A stretch of 64,000 bases of DNA from Microbispora siamensis. Its GTDB lineage: Bacteria; Actinomycetota; Actinomycetes; Streptosporangiales; Streptosporangiaceae. The stretch lies in NCBI RefSeq assembly GCF_016863095.1, contig NZ_BOOF01000044.1, forward strand, positions 1 through 64,000, in the 5' to 3' direction. The position numbers and the translations under genes were made by a program. The first letter of the stretch is position 1. Every line of letters starts with the position of its first letter. The notes beneath the pieces are model-generated. The model was not told the DNA's origin. It saw only the letters and a list, made by a program, of their open reading frames with translations, and ran no database searches. This document shows, one piece after another, positions 1-9,308 of the stretch.

Positions 1-453
<453 letters not shown>

Positions 454-480
454 CTCGGTCCCCAGCCTTCTGGCCGCCAC

Positions 481-568
481 GGTGAAGGCACGGCGCAGGC
501 ATGGTGAAGGCACGGTGCAGGCATGGTGAAGGCACGGTGCAGGCATGGTGCAGGCACGGTGCAGGCAC
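481..568. repeat. Eight tandem copies of an 11-bp repeat, GGTGNAGGCAY
   Basis: Eleven-bp units sit head to tail at 481, 492, 503, 514, 525, 536, 547 and 558. The early copies alternate GGTGAAGGCAC and GGTGCAGGCAT, giving a higher-order 22-bp period; the last two are both GGTGCAGGCAC. A ninth, decayed unit may start at 569. The array lies about 27 bases after the stop of the CBM13 gene. No reading frame through it looks like a real protein. The 454-706 gap holds nothing else I can identify. Confidence 0.9.
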
Positions 569-706
569 CGTGACGGCCGGCAGTTCGGCGATCGACGGCC
601 AACGATCAACCAGGTGAGGGGCGGCACGCTGTCGTCGTCCCTCACCTGCACGAGCCCCTGACACCGACCGCGCGCAGCACCCGGAGGGCACCAGCCAGAC
701 AGGGTT

Positions 707-1093
707 GTGCCCTTCACCGGGCACTTCAGCGGTCGCGCCAGGCCTCGGCCCAGTCCTCCGCGAGACGGCCGCCGCTGCTCGCGTCGGTTACTCTCTGGAC
801 GGGGAGGTTTCACCCTCATCCGAAACTTCAGCCGGTATGACCCGCCGCCCGGCTACGACGTAGAGTTCTGGGAGCAGACCGGGAACGAGCGGAAGCGCGG
901 GGCGGCGGTGCGATGCGACATCGTCCCGGGCGGCGTCGACCTGATCCCTCCGGATTCCGAAGGCGCCGCTCCGACGACCACCGGATACCGTTGCTACACC
1001 CGGAGGCCGAAGGCGGTGACCGACACCTACGAGGTCGTCATGGCCAGTAGCGAGATCTTCTTCCGGGACGAGGACGGGCAGCCACCCCGCTGA
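707..1093 (+). CDS. Doubtful hypothetical protein, possibly a gene remnant
   Basis: The last 85 codons (from about 829) have the G/C-rich third positions of neighbouring genes and a balanced composition (residues around DVEFWEQTGNERKRG and a tail with EIFFRDEDGQ). This suggests genuine coding ancestry. The first 40 residues are Arg/Pro-rich and look like noise. The only in-frame start is a GTG at 707 without a convincing ribosome-binding site. I do not recognise the family. It may be the 3' part of a truncated gene or a small gene with an unusual start. An overlapping minus-strand frame (788-1273) looks less protein-like. Confidence 0.35.
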   Translation: MPFTGHFSGRARPRPSPPRDGRRCSRRLLSGRGGFTLIRNFSRYDPPPGYDVEFWEQTGNERKRGAAVRCDIVPGGVDLIPPDSEGAAPTTTGYRCYTRRPKAVTDTYEVVMASSEIFFRDEDGQPPR

Positions 1094-1283
1094 GGTCATG
1101 GTCCGGTCCCTCCTCCGGCCCGCGTTCGGTCCTGGCCACACCTTCACCCCGACCGGTCGTATCGCCGCGTACGGCTCGCGGCACGTCTTTCCCGCCGCCG
1201 GGCGCGAAAGAGGCTGCCCCTTCGAACAAAGTGGGCCCGAGGACGATCCAGAGCGCGCCGGGCCCCGGCGCACCGGAACTCGC

Positions 1284-2141
1284 CTACTCCGTGGGATCGC
1301 TCACGGCCACTGCCTGCGCGTCGCCGTACATCGCGTCATGCTGCTTGCGCGGGGCGCAGACGCTGGCCTTGGAGCAGGCGCAGCGGCGGCCGCCCTCGTT
1401 GAGGCGGACGATGACGGAGTCGGACGGCACGTTGTGGCCCACCACCGTGCCCGGGCCCTGCGGGGTGTCCACCGCGAGACCCGCACGCGGCGCCGACGCC
1501 CGGAACTCCTGGTAGAGCGGGTGCTCGTACTTCAGGCAGCACATCAGCCTGCCGCAGGCGCCCGCGATCCTGAGCGGGTTGACCGGGAGGTCCTGGTCCT
1601 TGGCCATCCGCACCGAGACGGGCTCGAAGTCCTTGAGGAACGTCGCACAGCACAGGTCGCGTCCGCAGGGGCCGATGCCGCCCTGGAGCCTTGCCTCGTC
1701 GCGCGGGCCGATCTGCCGCAGTTCGACCCGGGCCCGCAGGTTGCGGGCCAGGTCGCGCACCAGCGCCCGGAAGTCGACCCGGTGGGGCGCGGAGAAGTAC
1801 ACGGTGTAGACGTTGTCGGCGTCCAGGTAGTCGACGCCGACCACCTTCATCGGAAGCTCGTGCCGCTTGATCAGGCGCTTGGACACACTGCGGGCCTCCG
1901 CCCTGCGGCGGCGGTTGGTCTCGTCGCGGGCCAGGTGCTCCTCGGCCGCGATGCCCTGACAGACGGGCAGGCCCTCGACGTCCTCGCTCACGTACTGCGG
2001 CGCCCACACGCACTCGGCGACCTCGGGCCCGGAGTCCGTCGGCACGAGGACCTTGTCGCCCACCTTGGGAGAGTGGCCGCCCGGATCGAGGTAGTAGAGC
2101 CGTCCGTAGCGAGTGAAGCTCACCGCCATCATCATGCCCAC
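1284..2141 (-). CDS. PSP1 domain protein (RicT/YaaT-type regulatory iron-sulfur protein)
   Basis: This 285-residue protein carries the PSP1 domain with its paired cysteine clusters, CGRDLCC and CGRLMCCLKYEH, which in Bacillus RicT help hold Fe-S clusters in the RicAFT complex acting on RNA processing and development. Actinobacteria keep PSP1 next to the dTMP kinase and delta' genes, as here, but lack most of the complex, so its role in this organism is unknown. The start chosen is GTG at 2141 because GGAGG lies eight bases upstream; an ATG two codons later is possible. A cysteine-rich C-terminus (CACSKASVC) is a further possible metal site. Confidence 0.9.
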   Translation of the reverse strand: MGMMMAVSFTRYGRLYYLDPGGHSPKVGDKVLVPTDSGPEVAECVWAPQYVSEDVEGLPVCQGIAAEEHLARDETNRRRRAEARSVSKRLIKRHELPMKVVGVDYLDADNVYTVYFSAPHRVDFRALVRDLARNLRARVELRQIGPRDEARLQGGIGPCGRDLCCATFLKDFEPVSVRMAKDQDLPVNPLRIAGACGRLMCCLKYEHPLYQEFRASAPRAGLAVDTPQGPGTVVGHNVPSDSVIVRLNEGGRRCACSKASVCAPRKQHDAMYGDAQAVAVSDPTE

Positions 2142-2237
2142 GCGCCGGCCCTCCTCGATCCCGTACGGCTGTCGCGCCCCAAACGCCTCAGCGCTCGAAC
2201 CCACCATACGTGCCGTACGGCACCGGAAATCATCGCC

Positions 2238-2246
2238 TGTGGACAA
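2238..2246 (-). promoter_or_regulatory. Single DnaA-box-like sequence TGTGGACAA
   Basis: The nonamer is the reverse complement of TTGTCCACA, the preferred DnaA box of high-G+C actinomycetes. It lies in the short gap between the PSP1 gene and the sigma-partner gene. A single box is not an origin. It could titrate DnaA, tune expression, or be chance. Confidence 0.35.
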
Positions 2247-2325
2247 CCTCTCGGCGGACCGGGAGATCCGGCCCGCCGGAGACGTCCGTCCACAGGCCGT
2301 CCTACAGCGCCGTCCTACCGCCCTC

Positions 2326-3912
2326 CTACCAGGCCGCCGTCCGTGCGACGCCGCCGTCGTCCGTGAACAGCGTGCGATACCCGGATTCCGTCACCTGTCC
2401 CGTCTCGTCCGGCCTGACCACCAACACGAACCGCCCGGTGCCGTCCACGTCGACGCGCTCCAAGGGGGGCCGTCCGTCCTCATCCCGATAGAGAGTCTGC
2501 ACGGCCCGCCCGGTGCCGACGTCGTACGCCACGACCTCGTCGACGGCCCCCGCGAGCTTGGACTCACCCTGCACCCGCGCCAGCTTGCTCCAGCCCACCA
2601 CCGCCACGACGCGTCCGCCGTCGGGGGTGAGGGTGATGTCGTAGACCCCGCTCGTCGTCGGAACGGTCGATCCCCCCAGCTTGATCGCACGTACGTCGTC
2701 GAGGCCGCCGGAGGTTCCGGTGTCGAGCACCCACACCGTCTGGGACATCGAGCACTCCCAGGCCACCGTCCTCGCGGGTCCGCCTGCGGGAGGCGTCGTG
2801 CCCGAGGCCGGATTCCCCGTCGGGACCTGCACCGTTCTGGCCGGCAACAGGCAGGTCCACCCCTTGGGCAGCGGCGGAGCGGAGGGCCCGGCCGACGCCG
2901 CCACGGACCGCTCTCGTGGTGCCTGCGCCGCATCCGTTGCCGCAGGAGCAGCCGGGGAGGGCGCCGTTCCCGACTCTCCCGGGGTCGCCCACGACTCCGG
3001 CAGGACGCCGCCGTCGTCCTGCGGGAGAGCCGACTCCACGGCGGCTGAATCCCGGGGCACCTCCTGCGTTGTTTCCGGCTCCGCAGTGGCTTCCGGCTCC
3101 GCGGTGGCTTCCGGCTCCGTGGCGGCTTCCGGGGTCGCGTCCGGCGGAACCGACGGCTTCTTGATCGCCTCCGTCGAAGTCCCCCAGACCACGCCCGCCC
3201 GGCGGAACACGAGGGTGCGCCCGTCGTCGCTCATCGAGACGTCCTCGACGGCCGACGTCCTTCCAGAGATCCAGGCACGGCTGTCGCCGGTCGCCGTATC
3301 CATGACGATCAGCGACGCACCCTGTCTGCCCGGCGTACAGGGAGACAGCCCGTAGGCCAGCCTGGAGCCGTCTCCGTTCACCGCGAGTGAGGTGACGCTG
3401 CCCTCCCCAGGCGTGAACGGAAGCTCGCCGATGGAGCCGACCTCCCCGCTGTCGCCGAGGCTGAACCAGTAGAAGTGGGACCGGCACGCGTCCTGCTCGG
3501 CCACGGCGTAGAAGAGCCGGTTGTCCCGGACGGCCTGCACCTGGGTGAACCGCTCGCCCTCCGGCCCGGGCACCGTGGCCGTCACGTGGCCGTCGGCGAC
3601 ACTCCTGACCGCGATGTTCCCGGAGCGGATCTGCACGAGGAAGGACGGCTCGACGGCCGGGCCCGCCGTCGTGCCGGCGGCCGTGTCCATGGTCGCGCCG
3701 CCGTGGCGCGCGACGGCCACCCCGCCCGCGACCGCGACGGTCACGGCGGCCGCCGCCGCGACCGGAACCAACCAGGCCCTCCCCCGGGCGGCGCCCACGC
3801 GCGTACGGCGGCGGGTGGGGACGGCGGCGGAGTCGAACGGCGGGACGGCCTCGACCGTGTCCCCCACCGCGCGGGTGGCGTCCTGCAACCGGCGGATGAC
3901 GTCGTCGTTCAT
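2326..3912 (-). CDS. Membrane-anchored extracytoplasmic protein paired with SigE-family sigma factor (putative sigma regulator)
   Basis: The 528-residue protein has a short cytoplasmic N-terminus, one transmembrane helix at about residues 46-68, and a large extracytoplasmic part with beta-propeller-like repeats (segments such as SRLAYGLSP, GRTLVFRR and GGRVVAVVG). An acidic low-complexity insert near residue 270 contains hexapeptide repeats (EPEATA) encoded by 18-bp DNA repeats. Its start codon overlaps the sigma factor stop as ATGA, so the two are translationally coupled. This layout is typical of an anti-sigma or accessory sensor, but I see no zinc anti-sigma motif (HxxxCxxC). Its effect on the sigma factor is inferred from position. 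Confidence 0.75.
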   Translation of the reverse strand: MNDDVIRRLQDATRAVGDTVEAVPPFDSAAVPTRRRTRVGAARGRAWLVPVAAAAAVTVAVAGGVAVARHGGATMDTAAGTTAGPAVEPSFLVQIRSGNIAVRSVADGHVTATVPGPEGERFTQVQAVRDNRLFYAVAEQDACRSHFYWFSLGDSGEVGSIGELPFTPGEGSVTSLAVNGDGSRLAYGLSPCTPGRQGASLIVMDTATGDSRAWISGRTSAVEDVSMSDDGRTLVFRRAGVVWGTSTEAIKKPSVPPDATPEAATEPEATAEPEATAEPETTQEVPRDSAAVESALPQDDGGVLPESWATPGESGTAPSPAAPAATDAAQAPRERSVAASAGPSAPPLPKGWTCLLPARTVQVPTGNPASGTTPPAGGPARTVAWECSMSQTVWVLDTGTSGGLDDVRAIKLGGSTVPTTSGVYDITLTPDGGRVVAVVGWSKLARVQGESKLAGAVDEVVAYDVGTGRAVQTLYRDEDGRPPLERVDVDGTGRFVLVVRPDETGQVTESGYRTLFTDDGGVARTAAW

Positions 3913-4466
3913 GGGGTCTCTCCCAGGAGGCGGCCGAGCGCGTCGAGCGCCCGGGAGGTGGTGGACTTCACGGTGCCCCGGCTGATCTTCATGACGCGGG
4001 CCGTCTCCTCTTCGGACAGCTCGGCGTAGTAGCGCAGGACCAGGGCCTCCCGCTGGCGCCGGGGCAGGCGGTGGAGGGCCTCCATGACCTCCCGCCGCTC
4101 CACGCCGAGGATCGCGGCCGACTCGGCCGACCAGACGGGCGGGTCGTACGTGCCGGCGAACCAGGACGGCATCCGCCGCCTGCGCAGCACGGAGCGGGCG
4201 TTGTTCAGCACCGCGGCGCGCACGTAGACGAGCGCCTTGTCCCGGTCACGCAGGCCGTCGAAGCGCCGGTGCAGGCCGAGGAACGCCTCCTGCACCACGT
4301 CCTCGGCGCTCTCCCGGTCGCCGACCATGATCAGGGCCAGCCGGGTGAGGCCGAGGGCGTGCTCGGCGTAGAGCCCGCTGATCGTGTCGTCGGCGCCCGC
4401 CGACAGGGGCGGGACGCTCACGGGCCCCCCGGATTGCTCATCGAGATCGAGCGTTTCGGCCTTCAT
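3909..4466 (-). CDS. SigE-family extracytoplasmic-function RNA polymerase sigma factor
   Basis: The 185-residue protein has sigma region 2 at about residues 33-100 (segment ESAEDVVQEAFLGLHRRF) and region 4 at about 125-180 (LPRRQREALVLRYYAELSEEETARVM followed by the helix-turn-helix ISRGTVKSTTSRAL; quoted in parts). It matches the actinobacterial SigE/ECF41-unlike small sigma-70 family and directs RNA polymerase to a limited promoter set. It is followed with a 4-base overlap by the membrane partner gene. The start is the ATG at 4466; the longer upstream frame is antisense shadow of the delta' gene. Confidence 0.92.
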   Translation of the reverse strand: MKAETLDLDEQSGGPVSVPPLSAGADDTISGLYAEHALGLTRLALIMVGDRESAEDVVQEAFLGLHRRFDGLRDRDKALVYVRAAVLNNARSVLRRRRMPSWFAGTYDPPVWSAESAAILGVERREVMEALHRLPRRQREALVLRYYAELSEEETARVMKISRGTVKSTTSRALDALGRLLGETP

Positions 4467-4507
4467 GTACCAGAGACGCCGTACGCCCGCCGGGGTTGCT
4501 TGGCGTC

Positions 4508-5680
4508 CTACGCGGGCGAGCGAAGAGCGAGGGTCATGGCCTCGACCGCGATCTGCGGGTTCACGTTGGCCGCCAGCCGTTCCCGGCACTTCATGATCGC
4601 GTCCGTACGGCGCAGCGTCTGCTCGGGAGTGGACGCGCGCGCGACGGCCTCCACCTCGTGCCTGCGGTCCTCGTTGGCCAGCTCTACCGAGGCCCCGAAC
4701 TGCACGGCCAGCACGTCGCGGTAGAACGCCACGAGTTCGAGCAGCGCGAGGTCGAGGGAGTCGCGCTTGATGCGGGTCGCCCGCGACTTCTGCATGGTCT
4801 CGAGTTCCTTGAGCGCGCCCGCGCCGCCCCGCACGAGGCCCTTGTTGAGCCCCTTGCCGGAGGAGCCCTCGCCGTAGACCTTGCGCAACTCGGCGGTCTC
4901 GACCTCGTTCAGCGCGGTCGTGGCCGCGTCGGCGTCCTCGGTGGAGGTCTTCACCAGCCGCTCGGCGGCGGTGATGCACTCCGCCACACCGGTCAGCGAC
5001 CGGGGGATCGACAGCACGTCGTCGCGCCGGCGCCGCGTCTCCTCGTCCAGCGCGAGCCGCCGCGCCCGGCCGATGTCCCCCTGGGCCGCCCGCGCGGCGT
5101 CGAGCGCCACGTCGTGGGGCACCCCGTCGCGGGTCACCAGCACGTTCGCGACCGCCTCGGTGGAGGGCGTGCCCAGCGTCACGACCCGGCAGCGCGAGCG
5201 GATCGTGATGATCATGTCATCCGGCGAGGGCGCGCACAGCAGCCACACGGTCCGTGGCGGCGGCTCCTCGATGGCCTTGAGCAGCGCGTTGGCCGCCGCC
5301 TCTGTCACCCGGTCGGCGTCCTCGAACAGCACGATCCGCCAGCGGCCGAGGGTGGGCGCCCCCGCCGACTTGAGCACGAGTTCACGCGTCTGCCGCACGC
5401 TGTACGACAGGCCCTCGGGCCGGACGAACGTGACGTCCGGGTGCGAGCCGACCTCGACCTGGTGGCAGGCGTCGCAGTGGCCGCACCCCTGGTCGGGGCA
5501 GAGCAGCGAGGCCGCGAACGCCGTGGCGGCCGCGGACCGCAGGGCCGGCCCGGTGAACAGCCAGGCGTGGGTCATGCCCGCGCCGCGGCCTCCGGCGACG
5601 ACCTCGGCCGCGGCCGACGCGGCCCGCCGCATCACGTCGATCGCCCGGTCCTGCCCGATCAGATCTCCGAAAACGGTCAT
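4508..5680 (-). CDS. holB: DNA polymerase III delta' subunit
   Basis: This 390-residue clamp-loader subunit belongs to the AAA+ family and helps place the beta clamp on DNA during replication. The N-terminal domain has a degenerate P-loop (GPALRSAA, no GKT/S), the expected state for delta', a zinc-binding set of cysteines (CPDQGCGHCDAC) and the sensor region ending in RSRCR (the SRC motif). DANALLK-type text appears as AAANALLKAIEEPP. It starts six bases after the stop of the dTMP kinase gene, so the two form an operon, as in other actinomycetes. Confidence 0.95.
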   Translation of the reverse strand: MTVFGDLIGQDRAIDVMRRAASAAAEVVAGGRGAGMTHAWLFTGPALRSAAATAFAASLLCPDQGCGHCDACHQVEVGSHPDVTFVRPEGLSYSVRQTRELVLKSAGAPTLGRWRIVLFEDADRVTEAAANALLKAIEEPPPRTVWLLCAPSPDDMIITIRSRCRVVTLGTPSTEAVANVLVTRDGVPHDVALDAARAAQGDIGRARRLALDEETRRRRDDVLSIPRSLTGVAECITAAERLVKTSTEDADAATTALNEVETAELRKVYGEGSSGKGLNKGLVRGGAGALKELETMQKSRATRIKRDSLDLALLELVAFYRDVLAVQFGASVELANEDRRHEVEAVARASTPEQTLRRTDAIMKCRERLAANVNPQIAVEAMTLALRSPA

Positions 5681-5686
5681 GCGCGG

Positions 5687-7750
5687 CTACCCGAAGTCGC
5701 GGATGGCGGGCATCGTGCCGGTGGCCTCCTCGGCCTCCTGCGGCACCGGGTCGGGCAGGATCTCACGCACCCGGTCCTGGATCAGGCGCGTCACCTCCCG
5801 CTGGTCCAGCGTGCCGTCCACCACCAGGTAGCGGTCGGGGTCGGCCGCCGCCAGCGCCCGGAACTCCCGCCGCACCCGCTCGTGGAACTCCAGCGGCTCC
5901 GCCTCGATGCGGTCGGCGGGCGAGGCCATCCGCCGCAGCCCGACCGCGGGCGGCACGTCGATGAGCACGGTCAGGTCGGGGACGAGCCCGCCCGTCGCCC
6001 ACCTGTTGATCCTCGCGACGTCCTCCGGGTCGAGCGACCGCCCGGCGCCCTGGTAGGCCAGCGACGAGTCCACGTACCTGTCGGAGATCACCGTCGAGCC
6101 GCGCTGCAACGCGGGCCTGATGACCTTCTCCACGTGCTCGGCCCGGTCGGCGGCGTACAGCATCGCCTCGGCCCGCGGCGACAGGCCCTGGTGGGCGGCG
6201 TCGAGCAGGATCGCCCGCAGCCGCATGCCGACCTTGGTCGAGCCCGGCTCGCGGGTCTGCACGACGTCGAAGCCCTGGTCGCGCAGCCAGATCGCGAGCA
6301 GCCGCGACTGGGTGGTCTTGCCCGAGCCCTCGCCGCCCTCGAAGGCGATGAACAGCCCGCGGTCGGGATCCGCCTCCTCCGGCACGAACCGCCGGCCGCG
6401 CAGGGCGGTCAGCAGGTCGACCGCGATGGGAACGCCCGGCCGGTCGTCCATGTGCCGCAGCGCGACCACCCCGACGGCGATCGCCAGCAGCGCCCCCAGG
6501 AGCAGCACGAGGTTCGTGCCGTCGAAGCGGTAGCTGATCCCGGCGATCCGGAGTGCGTGCGTGCCGAACAGCGCGGCCAGTGTGGACGCCACCGCCACGA
6601 CCAGCAGCAGCACCACCCGGGCCAGCGACTGCAGGAAGGAGAACGTACGGCCGCGCAGCCCGTCCTCCACCTCCAGGCCGATCACCGTGTAGCCGATGAT
6701 CCAGGCGATGCCGGCGCAGGCGCCCAGCACCACGGTCAGCACGACCACGACGACCAGGTTCTGGATGAGCGAGACGGCGGCCAGCGTCAGCCCCGCGAGC
6801 ACGATCGACAGCCCGAACAGCCGCCGCCTGGACAGGCCCTTCAGCAGCCGCAGGCCGAAGAACATGCCGAACGCCATGCCGAGGAAGACGGCGCAGAACA
6901 CCGCGCCGTACCCCGCGTCACCGCCGCCCAGAGCCTGCACGTACGCCTTGGCGACCCCGATGACGGCGCCCCCGGCGGCGAACGCGCCGAGCATGCCGAT
7001 GATCAGGCCGCGCACGACGCGGTTGCCGCCGACGAACCGCCAGCCCTCGGTGATCTGCCGGAGCACCGAGGGCGCGGACACGTGCCTGATGTGGTTCTTC
7101 GGAATGGCCCGCAGCGTGAAGACCATCACGGCGGAGGCGAGGTAGGCCAGCGCGTTGGCGTACAGCGCCACGCTGGTGGCCGCGACGTCGAACGACGGGG
7201 CGGCCGCCGAGATCGTCGTGACCACGCCCGACACGATCGCGAACAGCGCCGCGGCCACGGGGGCGGTGCCGTACGTGACGAGGAGGTTGAGCTGGTTGGC
7301 CTCCTCGAGCCGCTCCTTGGGCACGAGGTTGGGCACGGTGGCGTCCTTGGCGGGCACCCAGAAGAGGTTCACGCACTCGACCAGGAACGTCGCGATGATC
7401 ACCCACTGGTAGACGCCGACCAGCGGGATCGACAGCACCACCGCGAACCTGGCGAGGTCGGCGACGACCATCGTCAGCCTGCGGTCGAACCGGTCGGCCA
7501 CCGCTCCCGCGAGCGGGCCGAGCAGGATCGCGGGCAGCATCTTGGCGACGAAGACGCCGCCGATGGCGAGGCTCTGCGCCTGAAAGCCGGATCCCGCGGT
7601 CAGGTTACCGGCCAGGGCGGTCAGCGCGATGATGTTGAGCCAGTCGCCGAGGCTGCACGTCGCCATCGCCGTCCACAGTCTGCGGAACGGCGCGTTCGCC
7701 AGCACGTGCGGCTGCTTGCGTCGCGCGGCGGCCCGGCCAGGGGTGCTCAT
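5687..7750 (-). CDS. tmk: MFS-type membrane domain fused to dTMP (thymidylate) kinase
   Basis: The 687-residue protein has about twelve membrane segments in residues 20-450, with an MFS-like loop AVADRFDRR, then a complete thymidylate kinase from about residue 465. The kinase has the P-loop FEGGEGSGKTTQ, the TREPG motif, the DRYVDSSLAYQG motif and a C-terminal helical end, so it should phosphorylate dTMP to dTDP for DNA synthesis. Such fusions occur in Streptomyces and relatives; the job of the transporter half is not known. It could anchor the kinase at the membrane or move a nucleoside-related compound. The ATG at 7750 precedes a canonical first helix. Confidence 0.94.
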   Translation of the reverse strand: MSTPGRAAARRKQPHVLANAPFRRLWTAMATCSLGDWLNIIALTALAGNLTAGSGFQAQSLAIGGVFVAKMLPAILLGPLAGAVADRFDRRLTMVVADLARFAVVLSIPLVGVYQWVIIATFLVECVNLFWVPAKDATVPNLVPKERLEEANQLNLLVTYGTAPVAAALFAIVSGVVTTISAAAPSFDVAATSVALYANALAYLASAVMVFTLRAIPKNHIRHVSAPSVLRQITEGWRFVGGNRVVRGLIIGMLGAFAAGGAVIGVAKAYVQALGGGDAGYGAVFCAVFLGMAFGMFFGLRLLKGLSRRRLFGLSIVLAGLTLAAVSLIQNLVVVVVLTVVLGACAGIAWIIGYTVIGLEVEDGLRGRTFSFLQSLARVVLLLVVAVASTLAALFGTHALRIAGISYRFDGTNLVLLLGALLAIAVGVVALRHMDDRPGVPIAVDLLTALRGRRFVPEEADPDRGLFIAFEGGEGSGKTTQSRLLAIWLRDQGFDVVQTREPGSTKVGMRLRAILLDAAHQGLSPRAEAMLYAADRAEHVEKVIRPALQRGSTVISDRYVDSSLAYQGAGRSLDPEDVARINRWATGGLVPDLTVLIDVPPAVGLRRMASPADRIEAEPLEFHERVRREFRALAAADPDRYLVVDGTLDQREVTRLIQDRVREILPDPVPQEAEEATGTMPAIRDFG

Positions 7751-7905
7751 GATGTCAGCGTATCCAGGTGCTCGCTGGGCTTGGGAGACGGACGAGCGGG
7801 CCACTGGGGCCTGCCCGTCGCCTGAGGGTATTACGTCCGCCTCGTCCTCGCTGTCGAGATGGCGCCAATGCTCTGCCCGGTTCCGCTCCCGCGGACCGGG
7901 CGCGG

Positions 7906-9231
7906 TCAGGTCCGCAGCTCGACGAGGGTGATCTCGGGCGGCGCGCCCACGCGGACCGGCGGCCCCCAGAAGCCCGCACCTCGTGTCACGTAGACCTGGG
8001 TGTCGCCGCCGCCCGTGCGCGGCACGCTCGCCAGTCCCGCCACCACGGGCTGCTGCAGCGGCACGAGCAGGTTGAACGGCGCCATCTGCCCGCCGTGGGT
8101 GTGCCCGGACAGCTGGAGGTCGACGCCGTGCGCGGCGGCCTGCGTCACCTGGACGGGCTGGTGGGCCATGAGCACGACGGGCCGGTTCGCGTCGCGGCCT
8201 CCGAGCGCCTTGCCGAAGTCCGGGCCGTCGCCCGACGGCACGCCGTTGAGGTCGTTGACGCCCGCGAGGTCCAGCACGGCTCCCGCGTGCCGGATCTCGA
8301 CCCGCTCGTTGCGCAGCGGCCGGACGCCCAGCGAGCGCAGCTCCTCGATCCATTCCTGCGGGCCCGCGGCGGTGTAGTACTCGTGGTTGCCGGTCACGAA
8401 ATACGCGCCATAGCGGGATTCGAGGGACCTGAGCGGCGTGGCGAGACGACCGAGCTCGGCGACCGTGCCGTCCACCAGGTCGCCCACGATCGTCACCGCG
8501 TCGGCCTGCAGACCGTTGATCATCCGGACGATCCGCTCGGTGTGCCCCCGGCCGCTCAGCGGGCCGAGGTGGATGTCGCTGACGACCGCGATGCGCAGCC
8601 CGCTCATCCGGGGATCGAGCCGGGGCAGGCGGATCGGCACCCTCTCGATCACCGGATCGCCGAGTGCCCGGCTCACGCCGTAGCCCACGGTCGCGAGCGC
8701 TCCGGCGGCCACGACCGCGGAGGCCGTGCGGGAGATGAACAGCCGGCGGTCGATCGCCGGCGCGTCCGCCGCGGCCCCCTCCGCCGCCGGCCTGCCGATC
8801 GTGGCCGTGCCGTGAGCGGTGGAGCCTCCCCCGGCCGCCGCTCCGGCGAGGACCACCTCGTCCACCGGCGCCGCCTCCCCCTCGGCCCGCTCGGCCGGGG
8901 CCGCGGCGGTCTCGGCCGTACGGCGGCGTCTGGACACGACGAACGTCGCGATCGCCCGGGGCACCTCCATGACCAGGCCGAACACGAACAGGTAGAACAT
9001 CACGGCCAGCCACAGATAGCCGGGCCAGGCCACGACCCGCTCGACGTCCATGCCGAGGCCGAGCCGGCTCCCGGCGAAGGTCACCACCATCACGACGGCC
9101 AAGATCACGAGCGCCCACGTCAGCACCCGGCGCGGACGCGATCCCGGCGTCGTCGACGCCCTGACCAGCCGCCGCCACAAGTAGAGGTGCACGACGACCA
9201 CGGCCGTCAGAATCATGCCGACGAACCCCAC
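7906..9231 (-). CDS. Membrane metallophosphoesterase (YkuE/YaeI-like)
   Basis: The 441-residue protein begins with about four hydrophobic helices, has a low-complexity linker and another helix (about residues 175-200), then a calcineurin-like phosphoesterase domain. All metal-binding motifs are present in order: SDIHLG, GDLVDG, GNHEYY, a later MAHQP histidine, and GHTHGGQ. This family hydrolyses phosphodiesters or lipid phosphates at the membrane; the substrate here is unknown. GTG at 9231 is preferred because GAGGGGAG lies five bases before it. It is transcribed in the same direction as topA, but a strong palindrome separates them. Confidence 0.9.
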   Translation of the reverse strand: MGFVGMILTAVVVVHLYLWRRLVRASTTPGSRPRRVLTWALVILAVVMVVTFAGSRLGLGMDVERVVAWPGYLWLAVMFYLFVFGLVMEVPRAIATFVVSRRRRTAETAAAPAERAEGEAAPVDEVVLAGAAAGGGSTAHGTATIGRPAAEGAAADAPAIDRRLFISRTASAVVAAGALATVGYGVSRALGDPVIERVPIRLPRLDPRMSGLRIAVVSDIHLGPLSGRGHTERIVRMINGLQADAVTIVGDLVDGTVAELGRLATPLRSLESRYGAYFVTGNHEYYTAAGPQEWIEELRSLGVRPLRNERVEIRHAGAVLDLAGVNDLNGVPSGDGPDFGKALGGRDANRPVVLMAHQPVQVTQAAAHGVDLQLSGHTHGGQMAPFNLLVPLQQPVVAGLASVPRTGGGDTQVYVTRGAGFWGPPVRVGAPPEITLVELRT

Positions 9232-9308
9232 GAGAACTCCCCTCGACCGGCTGGCGATCAAGGGCCGGCTGACGACGATGCTACGAGCTCACGCCGACAG
9301 CCGCGTCC

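Noticed and set aside
481-568. CRISPR array
   Set aside because: Units are 11 bases with no spacers, and there are no cas genes.
788-1273. Minus-strand ORF of 161 codons opposite the doubtful small gene
   Set aside because: Composition is Arg/Gly-rich with no domain, and the opposite frame looks more protein-like.
4496-7825. Very long plus-strand open frame of about 1109 codons
   Set aside because: It is antisense to holB and tmk, is full of His/Arg/Gln/Gly, and shows no known domain. The minus strand carries clear conserved enzymes.
5687-9178. One continuous minus-strand frame linking the metallophosphoesterase region to tmk
   Set aside because: Upstream of 7750 the frame is Arg/Gly/Pro-rich shadow of the metallophosphoesterase gene, which is read in another phase.
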